From positions 154,596,265-154,660,264 of the forward strand of contig OZ038382.1 of the NCBI GenBank assembly GCA_964036045.1: 64,000 bases of DNA. The letters are read 5' to 3'. The DNA is from Eutreptiella sp. 'Long Island Sound 2002'. Its lineage: Eukaryota; Euglenozoa; Euglenophyceae; Eutreptiales; Eutreptiaceae. Made by a program: the position numbers and the translations under genes. The notes under the pieces were generated by a model. That model was not told the origin of the DNA. It saw only the letters and a list, made by a program, of their open reading frames with translations, and did no database searches. This document shows, piece after piece, positions 36,539 to 45,965 of this stretch. Each line of letters starts with the position of its first letter. Within the stretch, counting starts at the first letter, position 1.

Positions 36539-38263
36539 ACCTTACCCCTAAGTGTGCTACGTATGTCTGTGTGTGTCTAACTTCTCTCCCAGGCGTGGCT
36601 CCCGAATCAACGGGCTTCGCTGATGTCGGACCGAAGGTCCTAGTCAGTTACTAGTACCACTCCTATGGCGCCCAATTTCTGTGCTGGCGCCTATCCATTG
36701 GGGAAGACGGCAAAAGCCCTACCTACTAGAGGGGAGGGGTGACCAAGTGTGCTAAGGGCATACAAAACGCCCATTTTTGCTAAAGGCCAAAAGCTAACGC
36801 ACTCCCCTGCCCACGAGGAAAAGCACGCGGGACAGGAGACACCACTACTCTACACACCCTACCTACAGTGGCACCATCCTGGTGGGCGAGCACTTCTGCA
36901 ACTGACTCAGGCCCCCACTCAGGACTACCACTCCTACACGCACGCTCTACTGGGTGGTGTTGAAGATCAAGTCGTGGGTCCTAATGACCCTCCTGTGAAG
37001 AAGACAAGAGAACACAGCGCTGCTAAGCAACTGTGGCCTAACAGGGACGTCACAACACGTTTCCGTGCTAGGGCTTGGAGGGGAGAGGCGCACAGGTGGC
37101 GTTCACAGCGTGGATGTCGATGGAGTCCAACTGCCCTCGCCACTCCTGGCTGAGGCACAGTTAATTGTCTGTGTGATCAGCGCCGTATGTTTTAGCACAG
37201 CTCAAAGGACTGCACCAATCACCCTACCTGCCCACCTGTAAAGCAAAGGCCAATGAAGGGGTGTTTGCGGCTGAGGAACCAAGCCACACTCCACGTATTA
37301 TACGCTTCTCAGTGTGACCTATAATACGCTGTCCTCAAACACCCCTGTCAAGCAAGCAAGCGTTAAGAGACTCCTCAGGTTCTCTTAAAGAACGTACCGA
37401 GGAGCCCCTGGGTAACCTAAAAAAGGTTTACCGTGCGCATTTTGCGTGGCCTACCCTTTAATGCGTGTGTGAATGCACGAGCATGCACGAGGGTACTGTC
37501 AATCGTTCACTTGCCCACAATCCATACCACGATCAGGAACTCCACCAGGGGGTGGCCCCTCCTGGGCTTACTCACCTTACCTACCGCTGGAGAGCAAAGC
37601 AAGGGAGAGCAGAAACGAGACACAAGCGAAGCAAGCGTTCATGCACGCCTGTGTATGTTCTAATCAGTGCTACAAAAAAGGGAGGTTGGTGTTTACGAGC
37701 AGTTGTCATGGTTGCCCCGCATTGCATCGCAGGACAGGACCGCTAGCCCCCCAATAACGACAACTCACTGGCCGAAGGCCATCGTTTTTGCCCTGATCTT
37801 ACCTCTAATCATCTGCAAACTTTCTAATCTAGCCCTCTATCGTTTGTTAGCGCTGCTACAAGACTCGTTCACGGAGACACGAGACGAGCAATGTGCATGC
37901 TGCATACGAGACGAGCACAGGTGAGGTTTATACCTGATTCATTGAAGTCTTTTCGTTGATTTTGGAATTCTTGGATTTTTGATTCTTTCTGTCAGTGTGG
38001 GTGGAATCTGTATGTTTATTTATTTATGTGTATCTCGTCATTTTCCTGTGGACGTGAGACATACCTTTATAATCTCATTATTTCTGTATTTTCCGGCGCT
38101 TCGCTAGGAGCCGCTCCTGCGCGCCGCCTTTTTCTGCGTAGGAATTTCTTGATTTAAAAAATCGAGAGATGACTACAATTTTTATAAAAATGTGCATCTG
38201 ATACACAATTGGATTCTGCTCACGTGTGTTGTCTTAGAAAAATTCTAGGTCGTCATTTGACGG
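36539..38263 (+). other. 3' noncoding region of element C
   Basis: 1.7 kb without recognisable coding sequence between pol and the right repeat. Contains GGCGCC-centred near-repeats around 36670-36695 and paired TATAATACGC copies at about 37296 and 37320. No polypurine tract abuts the right repeat. Confidence 0.45.
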
Positions 38264-38802
38264 ATTTATCTATGTTTTGTCATGAATTCTTAGCTATCCC
38301 AGTGGTATGCACCCTAGGGGGCTGGGGCACCCCTTTTTGAGAGGTCCTGGGTTCAATTCCCGGTCAGCCTAGCTAAGTAGGAAGATCCCATGTGACATGG
38401 CAGTGACCTCATCGCCACATGCCATGCCACCTCAGCATATATGGGACCCAAAACAAAGAGTGCACATCTCCTGAGATGGCACTATGGAGATTGAGTGACT
38501 ATGGGGCAGTTTTCCAACTCTTTTCCGGAAAACATTTCAACTATCTTTGTGAATATGCGATCCGATTTGCCTTGAGTTGCAGTTTCTGTGAATATTCTTA
38601 CATCTTTCACTGTTTACACTGCAGCCCTTCATGCTTTGATCCTGAATTTCTTCTACTTGCTTATCTCTGGCTTGGGTTATGCTGGATTGGTTGTATTTCA
38701 GCAAATAAAACATTTTCTTCATCAAAAACAAAACCCTACACCAGCAGCAAGCAGCAGGAGAGGCACAACAAACACACAGTGTTGAAATCACTATAAAACT
38801 TT
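38264..38802 (+). repeat. Right terminal repeat of element C
   Basis: Copy of 28461-29008 lacking 9 bp near its 3' end. The tRNA-like segment is present at about 38290-38371 with substitutions in the anticodon arm. Confidence 0.75.
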
Positions 38803-39262
38803 ATGTGAGGGTTGACCCTAAGGTCCCCGGGTCAATGGCCTGAGTACACGTGGGTTCACGCCTGAGCGGGACCTCAGGGAACGTGGAAAGAGTCGCCCCC
38901 CGGCCTCCAGCCGTGGATAGACGACACTCAAGTGCATCCAGGAGCCGAGTGGGTACTCCAACCCGTGAGGGATGGGGACTGGTGGAATGTGGTTGAGAGC
39001 AATGCTGCGCTGTCGGCGACGGCTATCCACAAGAAACCCGCCGGGAGGCACCCAAAAGGCCGTGCTAGGGGGGGCAGGCCGGGGGATCCTTCGATGGGTG
39101 ACGGGAACGAGCTAGGACCGTGAGGGCAGCGACTGAAGGAAACCTACCGCCGGTCATGCCGCAAGGGAACCTGGTTGAAGTTCTCGGCCGTGAGGGGAGA
39201 AAGGGGTCGCCAGGGGAACTGATGGTGGAGAGCTCTCCTTCCCGCCAGAGGCGACCACCATG
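38803..39262. other. GC-rich, stem-loop-rich block of unknown nature
   Basis: Begins at the end of the right repeat of C and is flanked by AT-richer DNA. Many short hairpins are visible, for example GAGT/ACTC around 38946-38958 and CGGC/GCCG at about 38898-38911. It looks like a structured RNA or the 5' end of a retroelement, but no known family was recognised. Confidence 0.3.
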
Positions 39263-40383
39263 TAAAACAAACAAGGAGATGTCAGATGAGGCTGCGGACG
39301 CGGCCGCCCTTACTTATTTATTTACTGCAAGAGAAAAATGGTACTCCCCTTTTTCTTACTCACACCATCCATTAGTGCTACAGCTACACTGCTACGTCAG
39401 CTGGGCACTTCCGTGCCAACGATGTAGTTCCATCTTGCTTATCCTCAAATATTCGACCACAAAATACTTGGCTACCACACCATCATCGCAGGGTAGGAAT
39501 GGGGGCTAATCGGTTGCGGCATTGGGCTGGTGGGTTGTAGCCATATTCCACAAGGAATATGGGAGAGCTTGGCACCAACGTGCCTCAACAATATGGGTTC
39601 CATAAGTTTCCCCGTGCCGCCCGCATCGCCTGGTACACAATACCCTCCCAGCCTTGCGCAACAACCAGGGATGTTTGACTATCTGCTGACAATTTTTGAA
39701 CAGAAAATTAGGAGCCATTTCACCAGTCATTTGACCATGGGGTGGCCATTGGAGATGGCTAGGATACAGTAGTAGCAACACAAAATGGGCCATTTGACTC
39801 GGGGGTAATTGTTGCACAATGTGGTTATTGCACAGTGTGGTTTCAATGAATGGGAAACCATTTGCCATGCCTTTTTGCTCTGTAGCTCCCACCTATCCGG
39901 TCGGGGCCTCCTGGGTCACGTAAGCATTGACATGCTTTGAAATCGTTCAAAATGACGGAGCAAGGATGATGATGCAACCTTAAGGTATGTAGTCATCTCA
40001 CGCGGCGTGAGGGGGTTGGTGGTTGCATGGGGTGAGTCTCAGGGTGGACGCCCAAAGCTGAGTAGCAGATTGGGACCTGAAGAAAGAGAAAAGATAAGTG
40101 AATATCAAGCACAGAATATACCGCCTTCTCATGCACAGAGAGTATGTTGCACATGCATAAACATGGGCCATAGATAGTGAGACTTGGGACTGTGATCGTT
40201 TATATGGAGAATATATAGATTGATTCACAGAAAAAATAAAAAAATAATACATACAGAGCTGATATTTCAAGGTTACCCTTCGACAATCATGCACCATCTT
40301 TCCCTGTCGAAGTCAACAAACATGCTGAGAAATGAATGAAGATGGGAGTAAAAGCACTTGTGGTGGTTGTGAGCAGCTAGCTC
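39263..40383. other. No feature recognised
   Basis: Mixed-composition DNA without domain-bearing frames, repeats or RNA genes that could be supported. Confidence 0.4.
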
Positions 40384-40725
40384 TTAAGCTGCAATCATTT
40401 GTTCGATTTGAATCTGTTGGCGTGTGACTGACTCTCCCCAAGCTGTTGTGTAAGCGAGGAAGGAGTCCGAGAGGGAGGTGGATGAGTCACAGGGAGTGAT
40501 CAGATCAATAGAGGCAGTGACGTCTAGTGTAAAAGGAAGAATAGGAGGGGAAAAAACGGCGGAGTCGTGCTCATCCATGATATCTGGCCATCGCTTAGTG
40601 TTACAAATACGTGGGAAGCGTTTTATCATAGGTGCTTTCAGCATCCCTTGTGCCTTCAGGAAATCCGAAAAAGAAGGCTTCGGAGTGATGCAATGGGGCC
40701 AGGTCTTGAAGAAGATGGCCTCCGT
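40384..40725 (-). CDS. Possible 3' coding segment, unidentified
   Basis: A frame of about 113 codons after an in-frame TGA, ending at TAA (40386-40384), in the same phase as the two larger frames upstream. It has ordinary amino-acid composition and a Ser/Thr-rich middle. It could be the last exon of the same gene or chance; a + strand frame of similar length overlaps it. Not recognised. Confidence 0.25.
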   Translation of the reverse strand, partial: TEAIFFKTWPHCITPKPSFSDFLKAQGMLKAPMIKRFPRICNTKRWPDIMDEHDSAVFSPPILPFTLDVTASIDLITPCDSSTSLSDSFLAYTTAWGESVTRQQIQIEQMIAA

Positions 40726-41007
40726 TCAGTGCCACTATCTTTTTCAAGCGTTTAGAAAAGATGGTGTCTTTTTGGTGTTTTTGATTTGGTAACCCAAAAC
40801 TCTTTGAATGCGTGACAGATCGGAAGGGCTGAACTTTTTCCCCTAGGTTCGTGACTCTTCTGAGCAGAGAAAGGAACGTAATTTGTCTTCAAAGCCTTCA
40901 AGTGTCATGACTATAACAGAGTCAAAGCCCGCTGATAATTTGTTTTGGACGATTCTGTGGTCGTACAACCACAGTTCGGTCTGGTGGCACATTGCTGTCC
41001 TTGACCG

Positions 41008-41538
41008 CTAATGTTGATGAACTTCCCGTGCCAAGGCTTCAGTTTCGATCAACCAGGAGGTGAGGAGGTATGTATCTAGTGCTTTGGACTGAAGATCCTG
41101 TCTATGAAGTTCTTCTTGGAGACAAAGCAACGAAGGGGTAAAGGATGCATAGGAGGCATACTGCGCTTGGATTAGAGTTCGGTAGTGAGATTCTTCCCAC
41201 AGCAGGGTTGCTCTGTCGTCTAGATGGCTAAGCATTTGGTTTTCATCATAATGTATTTTGCTTCGGAGACGGTTTTCATGGAATTCAAAGTGTTCAACGG
41301 CGATTGGGTGGAGGTGTTGAAAGCTCTTGGGAATGAGTTCGTTCTTGCGAGTGGCTTCCGCCAAGTATAGGTTGTCTATGTCTTCGGATAGGTGAGGTTG
41401 TAGATGGCGTTCTCTGGCTTGCTTGATCGTTGTTCGGTGCTTTCCTCGTCGGCGGCGGCTTGTCTTTGTGTGGTTGGAATGGGAGAATTGAAACACATCG
41501 TCATTGGACAAGACAGACGAACTTGGTTCACGGTCAGC
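41008..41538 (-). CDS. Unidentified protein segment (second part of the 42558-41008 frame)
   Basis: 177 codons follow the TGA at 41541-41539 in the same frame; the first ATG-like start would be near 41511. The translation is hydrophilic and helix-prone, with an R-R-R-R-G-K basic patch near the start and several H-x-E and L-x-E-E-L patterns. It ends at TAG. Composition is clearly protein-like. A long open frame directly continuing another across one stop suggests a single gene with a nonsense mutation, an unrecognised intron or readthrough. No known domain. Confidence 0.45.
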   Translation of the reverse strand, partial: ADREPSSSVLSNDDVFQFSHSNHTKTSRRRRGKHRTTIKQARERHLQPHLSEDIDNLYLAEATRKNELIPKSFQHLHPIAVEHFEFHENRLRSKIHYDENQMLSHLDDRATLLWEESHYRTLIQAQYASYASFTPSLLCLQEELHRQDLQSKALDTYLLTSWLIETEALAREVHQH

Positions 41539-42558
41539 TCAGGGTTCCGGGTGTGAAGGGACACATAATGGTTCTTCGGCCGACAGCAATTCATTCTGCT
41601 GGAGTGGTGAGTCGTAGAGATGACGGAGAGTTGAGGATTGGTTTGGCCAGCAGTACGATTTCATTGGCAACTGTTCTTCGGTGCTCATGGAGCGTGTGGA
41701 GCTTGTGTCGTCCCAGAAACCTCCGTGCGTTGCATTGAGATCCGCTCCTTCTTCTTGTGTTTGTGGCATTGTTCCGAAAGAGTCAGTAGCGGACCTTGAG
41801 CTGGAACTTTGAAAGCTTGGTAGGTCTTCATCGGTATCCGTTGGCGAACGATCTTCCAATGACGGTGGCTGGCCATCACTCGGGCTTGTTGTTGTTAGAG
41901 AAGGTGACGGCGGCGCTGAGACCTTGTTTTTGTTGTCACAATTGTTGCTCACCTGCGGCGGGGCGGCTTGGAGTGGCGGCCGCTGGTCCTTAGCTTCATT
42001 TTCTTCTTCTCCGGTTTTGTGTTCGGTAGACGAACCGGACCTCTCCAATGATCTCGAAGGGTCAGCACGTTCTAGCGGTGGCGGCGTTGACCGGGCCTCC
42101 TTGCCAGTTGGCGTAGGGTCAGCTTGGCCGTTGCCATTGCTAGGAAGGGACGGAGGTGGGAACAGGGTTTCAGAGCTTCGTTGGCAGATCTTTTGGAGAA
42201 TGTTGTCTGAACTGGTAGGTGGTGGTGAGACCTTCTTCTGCTGGTGTGATTTAGAGTGTAAATAATGTTCTGTGATGACTTCGGCTACCGCGGAAACTTT
42301 TTTCCTGTTTGATTCTGCGATGTTTTGCAGAATGTCTAGTGGCTGGAAAATTTTGCGGTCAGGTATTTTCTCGTAAGACGGAATTGAATCCATTTTGATG
42401 ATTGTGAAATTCACGTTAAAATGTGCTGGAAAAAAGTTTTCTGTTTTACGACTCACATTTCTTCTGCGGGAACGAGCGACATGCGCTTCCAATTGCCATG
42501 CCTGGTACAGAATACCTATGAACATCAAACCATTTGCAATGTGTAGAGCACCTCCCAT
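41539..42558 (-). CDS. Unidentified Ser/Pro-rich protein (first part)
   Basis: 339 codons from the ATG at 42558; an alternative ATG lies at 42393. With the first start the N-terminus has a hydrophobic stretch (about residues 5-22) followed by R-S-R-R-R, like a signal anchor. Residues 55-115 are helical with a basic H-Q-Q-K-K. The rest is disordered, rich in Ser, Pro, Thr, Asp and Glu. A chance frame this long in DNA of this composition is improbable. It ends at TGA with the frame continuing. No family recognised. Confidence 0.45.
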   Translation of the reverse strand: MGGALHIANGLMFIGILYQAWQLEAHVARSRRRNVSRKTENFFPAHFNVNFTIIKMDSIPSYEKIPDRKIFQPLDILQNIAESNRKKVSAVAEVITEHYLHSKSHQQKKVSPPPTSSDNILQKICQRSSETLFPPPSLPSNGNGQADPTPTGKEARSTPPPLERADPSRSLERSGSSTEHKTGEEENEAKDQRPPLQAAPPQVSNNCDNKNKVSAPPSPSLTTTSPSDGQPPSLEDRSPTDTDEDLPSFQSSSSRSATDSFGTMPQTQEEGADLNATHGGFWDDTSSTRSMSTEEQLPMKSYCWPNQSSTLRHLYDSPLQQNELLSAEEPLCVPSHPEP

Positions 42559-42797
42559 ATATCCTCAAACACTTTTGTTTGCCTTGTACCTTCACAACAT
42601 GTCGGTGTCTTCAATAACATGCCGACGAGCACCCATGCAGAAAGCCAACTGCCCTGCAATGTTCTCATTCATTATTTGAGCGCCTATTGTCCTGGCACCG
42701 TGCCTGGCAGGTTAGTTGGGGGTATTAGGGTGAAAAAATGACTCGCAGTGGGTATCCACACCTCAGAATTTACAAAAACAATGTTCTCATAAACTGT

Positions 42798-43653
42798 CAC
42801 TTAGGCGGCCGAAACAGGTACACTTTTGTACCGGGGTGTCTGCAGATTTCGACTAGGTAACTTGCCTCATTTACCTGCTTTTTGCCGAGGGAAAATTTAA
42901 GCAGTCAGCTTTTTGGTCCAGTTACCCCCGAAAATGCATGTTTTCGGCCCAAAAAAGCATATGCTGGATTTGGCAAATTACCTATATTCTTCTGGTAGAG
43001 GCCCAAAACCTGGGAGTTAGGTATGGTGAGTTAGGTACCCTACTTTTTTACTTTCGTACCTCAGAACGTTTTGGCGTGATGTTTTTTTAATCGTTTTCAT
43101 GCTCAATGACTGAAGAATGTTGGTAAATGATGCCATTTTCAATTTGTATTGTGAGGCCTCGCAATCCAAATTGAAAATGTAGGTAAATGCCTTGATTTAC
43201 ACACATTCTGACTTGGAATGCGAGGCCTCGCATTCCAAACTGGGTAATTTGGCTATTTTACTGCCCATTTTCAGAATGCATATTTAGAACTTCACGTATT
43301 GACATTGACAGCTGCACTGAACAGCAACCAGATATTGGTGAAACGGGGTCCTTTTGCACATTCCAATTGTGTGTATTGCGAGGCCTCGCAATCCAAAATG
43401 TGGGTAAATAGATCCATTTTCCCACAAAAATGATTCAGGATTGCGAGGCCTCCCAATCCCTAATGAGAAAGTGTGAAGAGGCATCCCTTTTGTACAGCCT
43501 TGTTGAAAAGGTGACTTTTTTGAGACACATTCCCGCTTAGAAAAATCGTTGACAAAAAAAGTTGGTATTTGGTAGAAGTTACCCACCATATTTTTCTGTT
43601 CATTTTTCTAACAACCCCGGTACAAAAGTGTACCTGTTTCGGCTGCCTAAGTG
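42798..43653. mobile_element. 856-bp non-autonomous DNA transposon with 40-bp terminal inverted repeats
   Basis: Ends 42798-42837 and 43614-43653 are inverted copies with one mismatch and begin CACTTAGGC. No transposase frame lies inside. A palindrome of the form GCGAGGCCTCGC occurs four times (near 43151, 43219, 43378 and 43442), each followed by A(A/T)TCC. No convincing target duplication longer than 1-3 bp is seen, so the superfamily is open; the CACT start recalls CACTA-type ends. Confidence 0.8.
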
Positions 43654-43849
43654 TCAATTGCGCAAATAATAAACTGTCAATTGCACAAATAACAATATGA
43701 TCAGCATGAGGGGTGCTGCATCACCCCTTTCAAAGACTCTTTCGTTGGACATGACGCATGGCACCACTACGTGCCAACCTGGACGTCACAGCGAGTAGAA
43801 TGAATGAATCCGAGAGCAGCATGGGCAGGGACAAGAAACTAGGGCTGTG
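43654..43849. other. Short spacer right of the DNA transposon
   Basis: Contains two partial copies of a TGTCAATTGC(A/G)CAAATAA motif at about 43651-43700. Confidence 0.3.
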
Positions 43850-44920
43850 TGGTGCAGATGCAGCATCACCTGCTGAGATACTACTTCTAGCAGCTCTCAG
43901 AGTCTGTCAAAGTATCTCGGTGCAACAAGAACAGATGCAACAGGACATTAGTGAGACAACAGTTGCTCAGATTCAGCCCCCCAAATGTCTAGCCGTGTGT
44001 CAAGTTCCTAGCCAACTGTTGTGAGCCAGCCGATGACAGCTGTGCTCCAACAGATGACAGTAGCCATGCAACTAGTTCAGCCACGCCAATATCCACACGC
44101 CGCTTCAAGTGCATGCGAACCGTTCTGAGCCAACAGGCAGCGGTTGGACTCAGCGTTGATGCACCAGAAAAAGTCTGTCAGAAAATAAGCAACCTGATGC
44201 TGAAACATGAAAACATGGTAAACAACCTGCAACTTGTTTCGAGGCTCTCAGGGAAGAAAAATGACCAACTTGATGCTTCGAACCAACTAGTGGTAAGCAG
44301 CCTGCAAGTTGCTCCGAGACTGCCAGCCGCCAAGCAAAACAGCATAGCTAGAATATTCAACATTCCAAACAAGAATTAGTATAACAGTTATAATCATATG
44401 CAGCATACAACTGGTGAGACACCACTTGCAGCAGCTCTCAAAGAATCTCAGTGCAGCAAGATCAGACGCGGGACAGCCACGGGGCAGGCGAAGACACAAG
44501 CTGTCATTCATTCAGCAGCATGTGTCAGCAGCCTGTGCCAAGACTGCCTGTCAATGCCCAGGGGAATAACCAACAGGGGCATTGCACACGTTCTGCTTCT
44601 GACTGCGCCTGAAACTCCCAGCGTAACCAGAAAGAATGCAAAGGGTCAGCCGTGGGGTTTGGTGAAGCAAAACTGCTAGGATTCAGCCGCGCCGCTTCAA
44701 GTGCCCAGCCAGAAGTTTTGAGCCAACCGACAGCAGTTTGACTCAACGTTGTTTTGCTGGGAAAATTGTGTCAGAAAACAAGCTGCAGAATGCTGTAACG
44801 TGGACCAGTGGCAAACCACCTGCGACTGGTTTCGAGGCTCGCAGAAAGAAAGACACCATCAGACGATGTAACTATTGACAAAATGACCAAACAGTTGGTT
44901 GATGAAGTGGAGCTAATGCC
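43850..44920. repeat. Diverged tandem duplication, about 540 bp per copy
   Basis: Segments around 43857-44330 and 44397-44905 share ordered blocks: a GATGCAGCATACAACTG-like start with AGCAGCTCTCA, a GTGTCAGAAAA block, and CTGGTTTCGAGGCTCNCAG near the end. Copies differ at roughly a quarter of positions. Frames of 60-160 codons run through both, but none is conserved between the copies. Confidence 0.55.
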
Positions 44921-45429
44921 TGGCTTGGTGGAGCCAAAATACCATGGCACTGCAAGCCACAATCAGGATGCGTATGATTGCACGTCCACGAACAGAGCAA
45001 AACATGGAAGAAAATCATGTTAGCGAGCTTAGCGACACATCCACAGGCCCCACTGACCAGATGTCATTGGGCGCCAGACTACCAGAGCTGCTGTTGAGCA
45101 AGGCCCCCACTCCGCCGCGAGAGCGAGAGGTTCGTGGCCGAGACGCTCGGGTTGCTCCACTCAGTTCCCAACAGGGCAAAGGACCCTGCAAGCCTTCCAG
45201 ACAGACACCTTTTCTAACGCCCATGTCGACAATGGCCACGCGAATAAAAACCCTTCAGAACAACAAAGCGGGTGACAACACCAGACCACAGGATGGAGGC
45301 CAGGAGAGCATTCGTTTGGAGGTGTACTTCCGCACTGGAGATACACTGAAACCGAATGGCAACACATTACAGTGGGCTCTCCATATCACCAAACGCGTGG
45401 TGGACGGTCAAAAGGACCACTTTTGAGGG

Positions 45430-45965
45430 TGTGGTACGTGCCAAAAAACCCCCCGCGATGTACCAAAAAACCCCCATTTTCTACCAAAAAAACCCCCTTT
45501 TTGTACCAAAAAACCCCCCACCCAAATTTCTTAAAAAAAAAACCCCACTTTTTACCCCCAGAACTTACCGAAAAAAACCCTGGTTTTTTTTTCACCAAAA
45601 ACACCCCAAAACCCCTCATTTCTGACCCCCAAAAAACCCATATCTTACCAAAAAAAGCCAAACGTTTGGACTACCCTGCGAAACCCCCAACGAGGATTCT
45701 TACCCAAAAAAACCCCATTTTTTACCAAAAAAAACCCCTAACCTTACCAAAAAAAACCCGTTTCTTTTACCAAAAACCCCCCCATTGCTTACCAAAAAAA
45801 TCCCCCAATTCTTACCAAAAAAAAACCCAAACCTTACCGGGGGGTTTTCTGGTACAAAAATGGTGCAAATGGGGGTTTTTTGGGGTAAGAATTGGTACAG
45901 GTTGGGGGGTTGTTTGGGGGGGGGGGGGGGGAATGGGCCAGGGGGTTTTGGGGGGGGGGGGGTTG
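45430..45965. repeat. A/C-rich microsatellite array closed by its G/T-rich mirror
   Basis: 45430-45837 is an irregular array of TTACCAAAAAA-CCCC units of 20-35 bp. From about 45838 to 45965 the complementary motif appears (GGGG-TTTTTTGG-TAAGAATTGGTAC) ending in long G runs, so the locus is an inverted repeat of the microsatellite. Frames in it encode only Lys/Pro/Thr/Phe low-complexity strings. Confidence 0.7.

Larger units (their letters stand above)
28461..38802 (+). mobile_element. Element C: older, inactivated Ty3/gypsy-like retrotransposon
   Basis: Two direct repeats of about 540 bp enclose gag, protease, methyltransferase-like block, RT, RNase H, integrase and a chromodomain-like end in one orientation. 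Pol carries at least four premature stops and one frameshift. The repeats differ at about eight bases plus one 9-bp indel. The repeats do not begin TG or end CA, no clear target duplication flanks them, and no purine tract precedes the right one, so exact boundaries are unsure. A primer-site-like TGGTAGCA lies just inside the left repeat. Confidence 0.75.
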
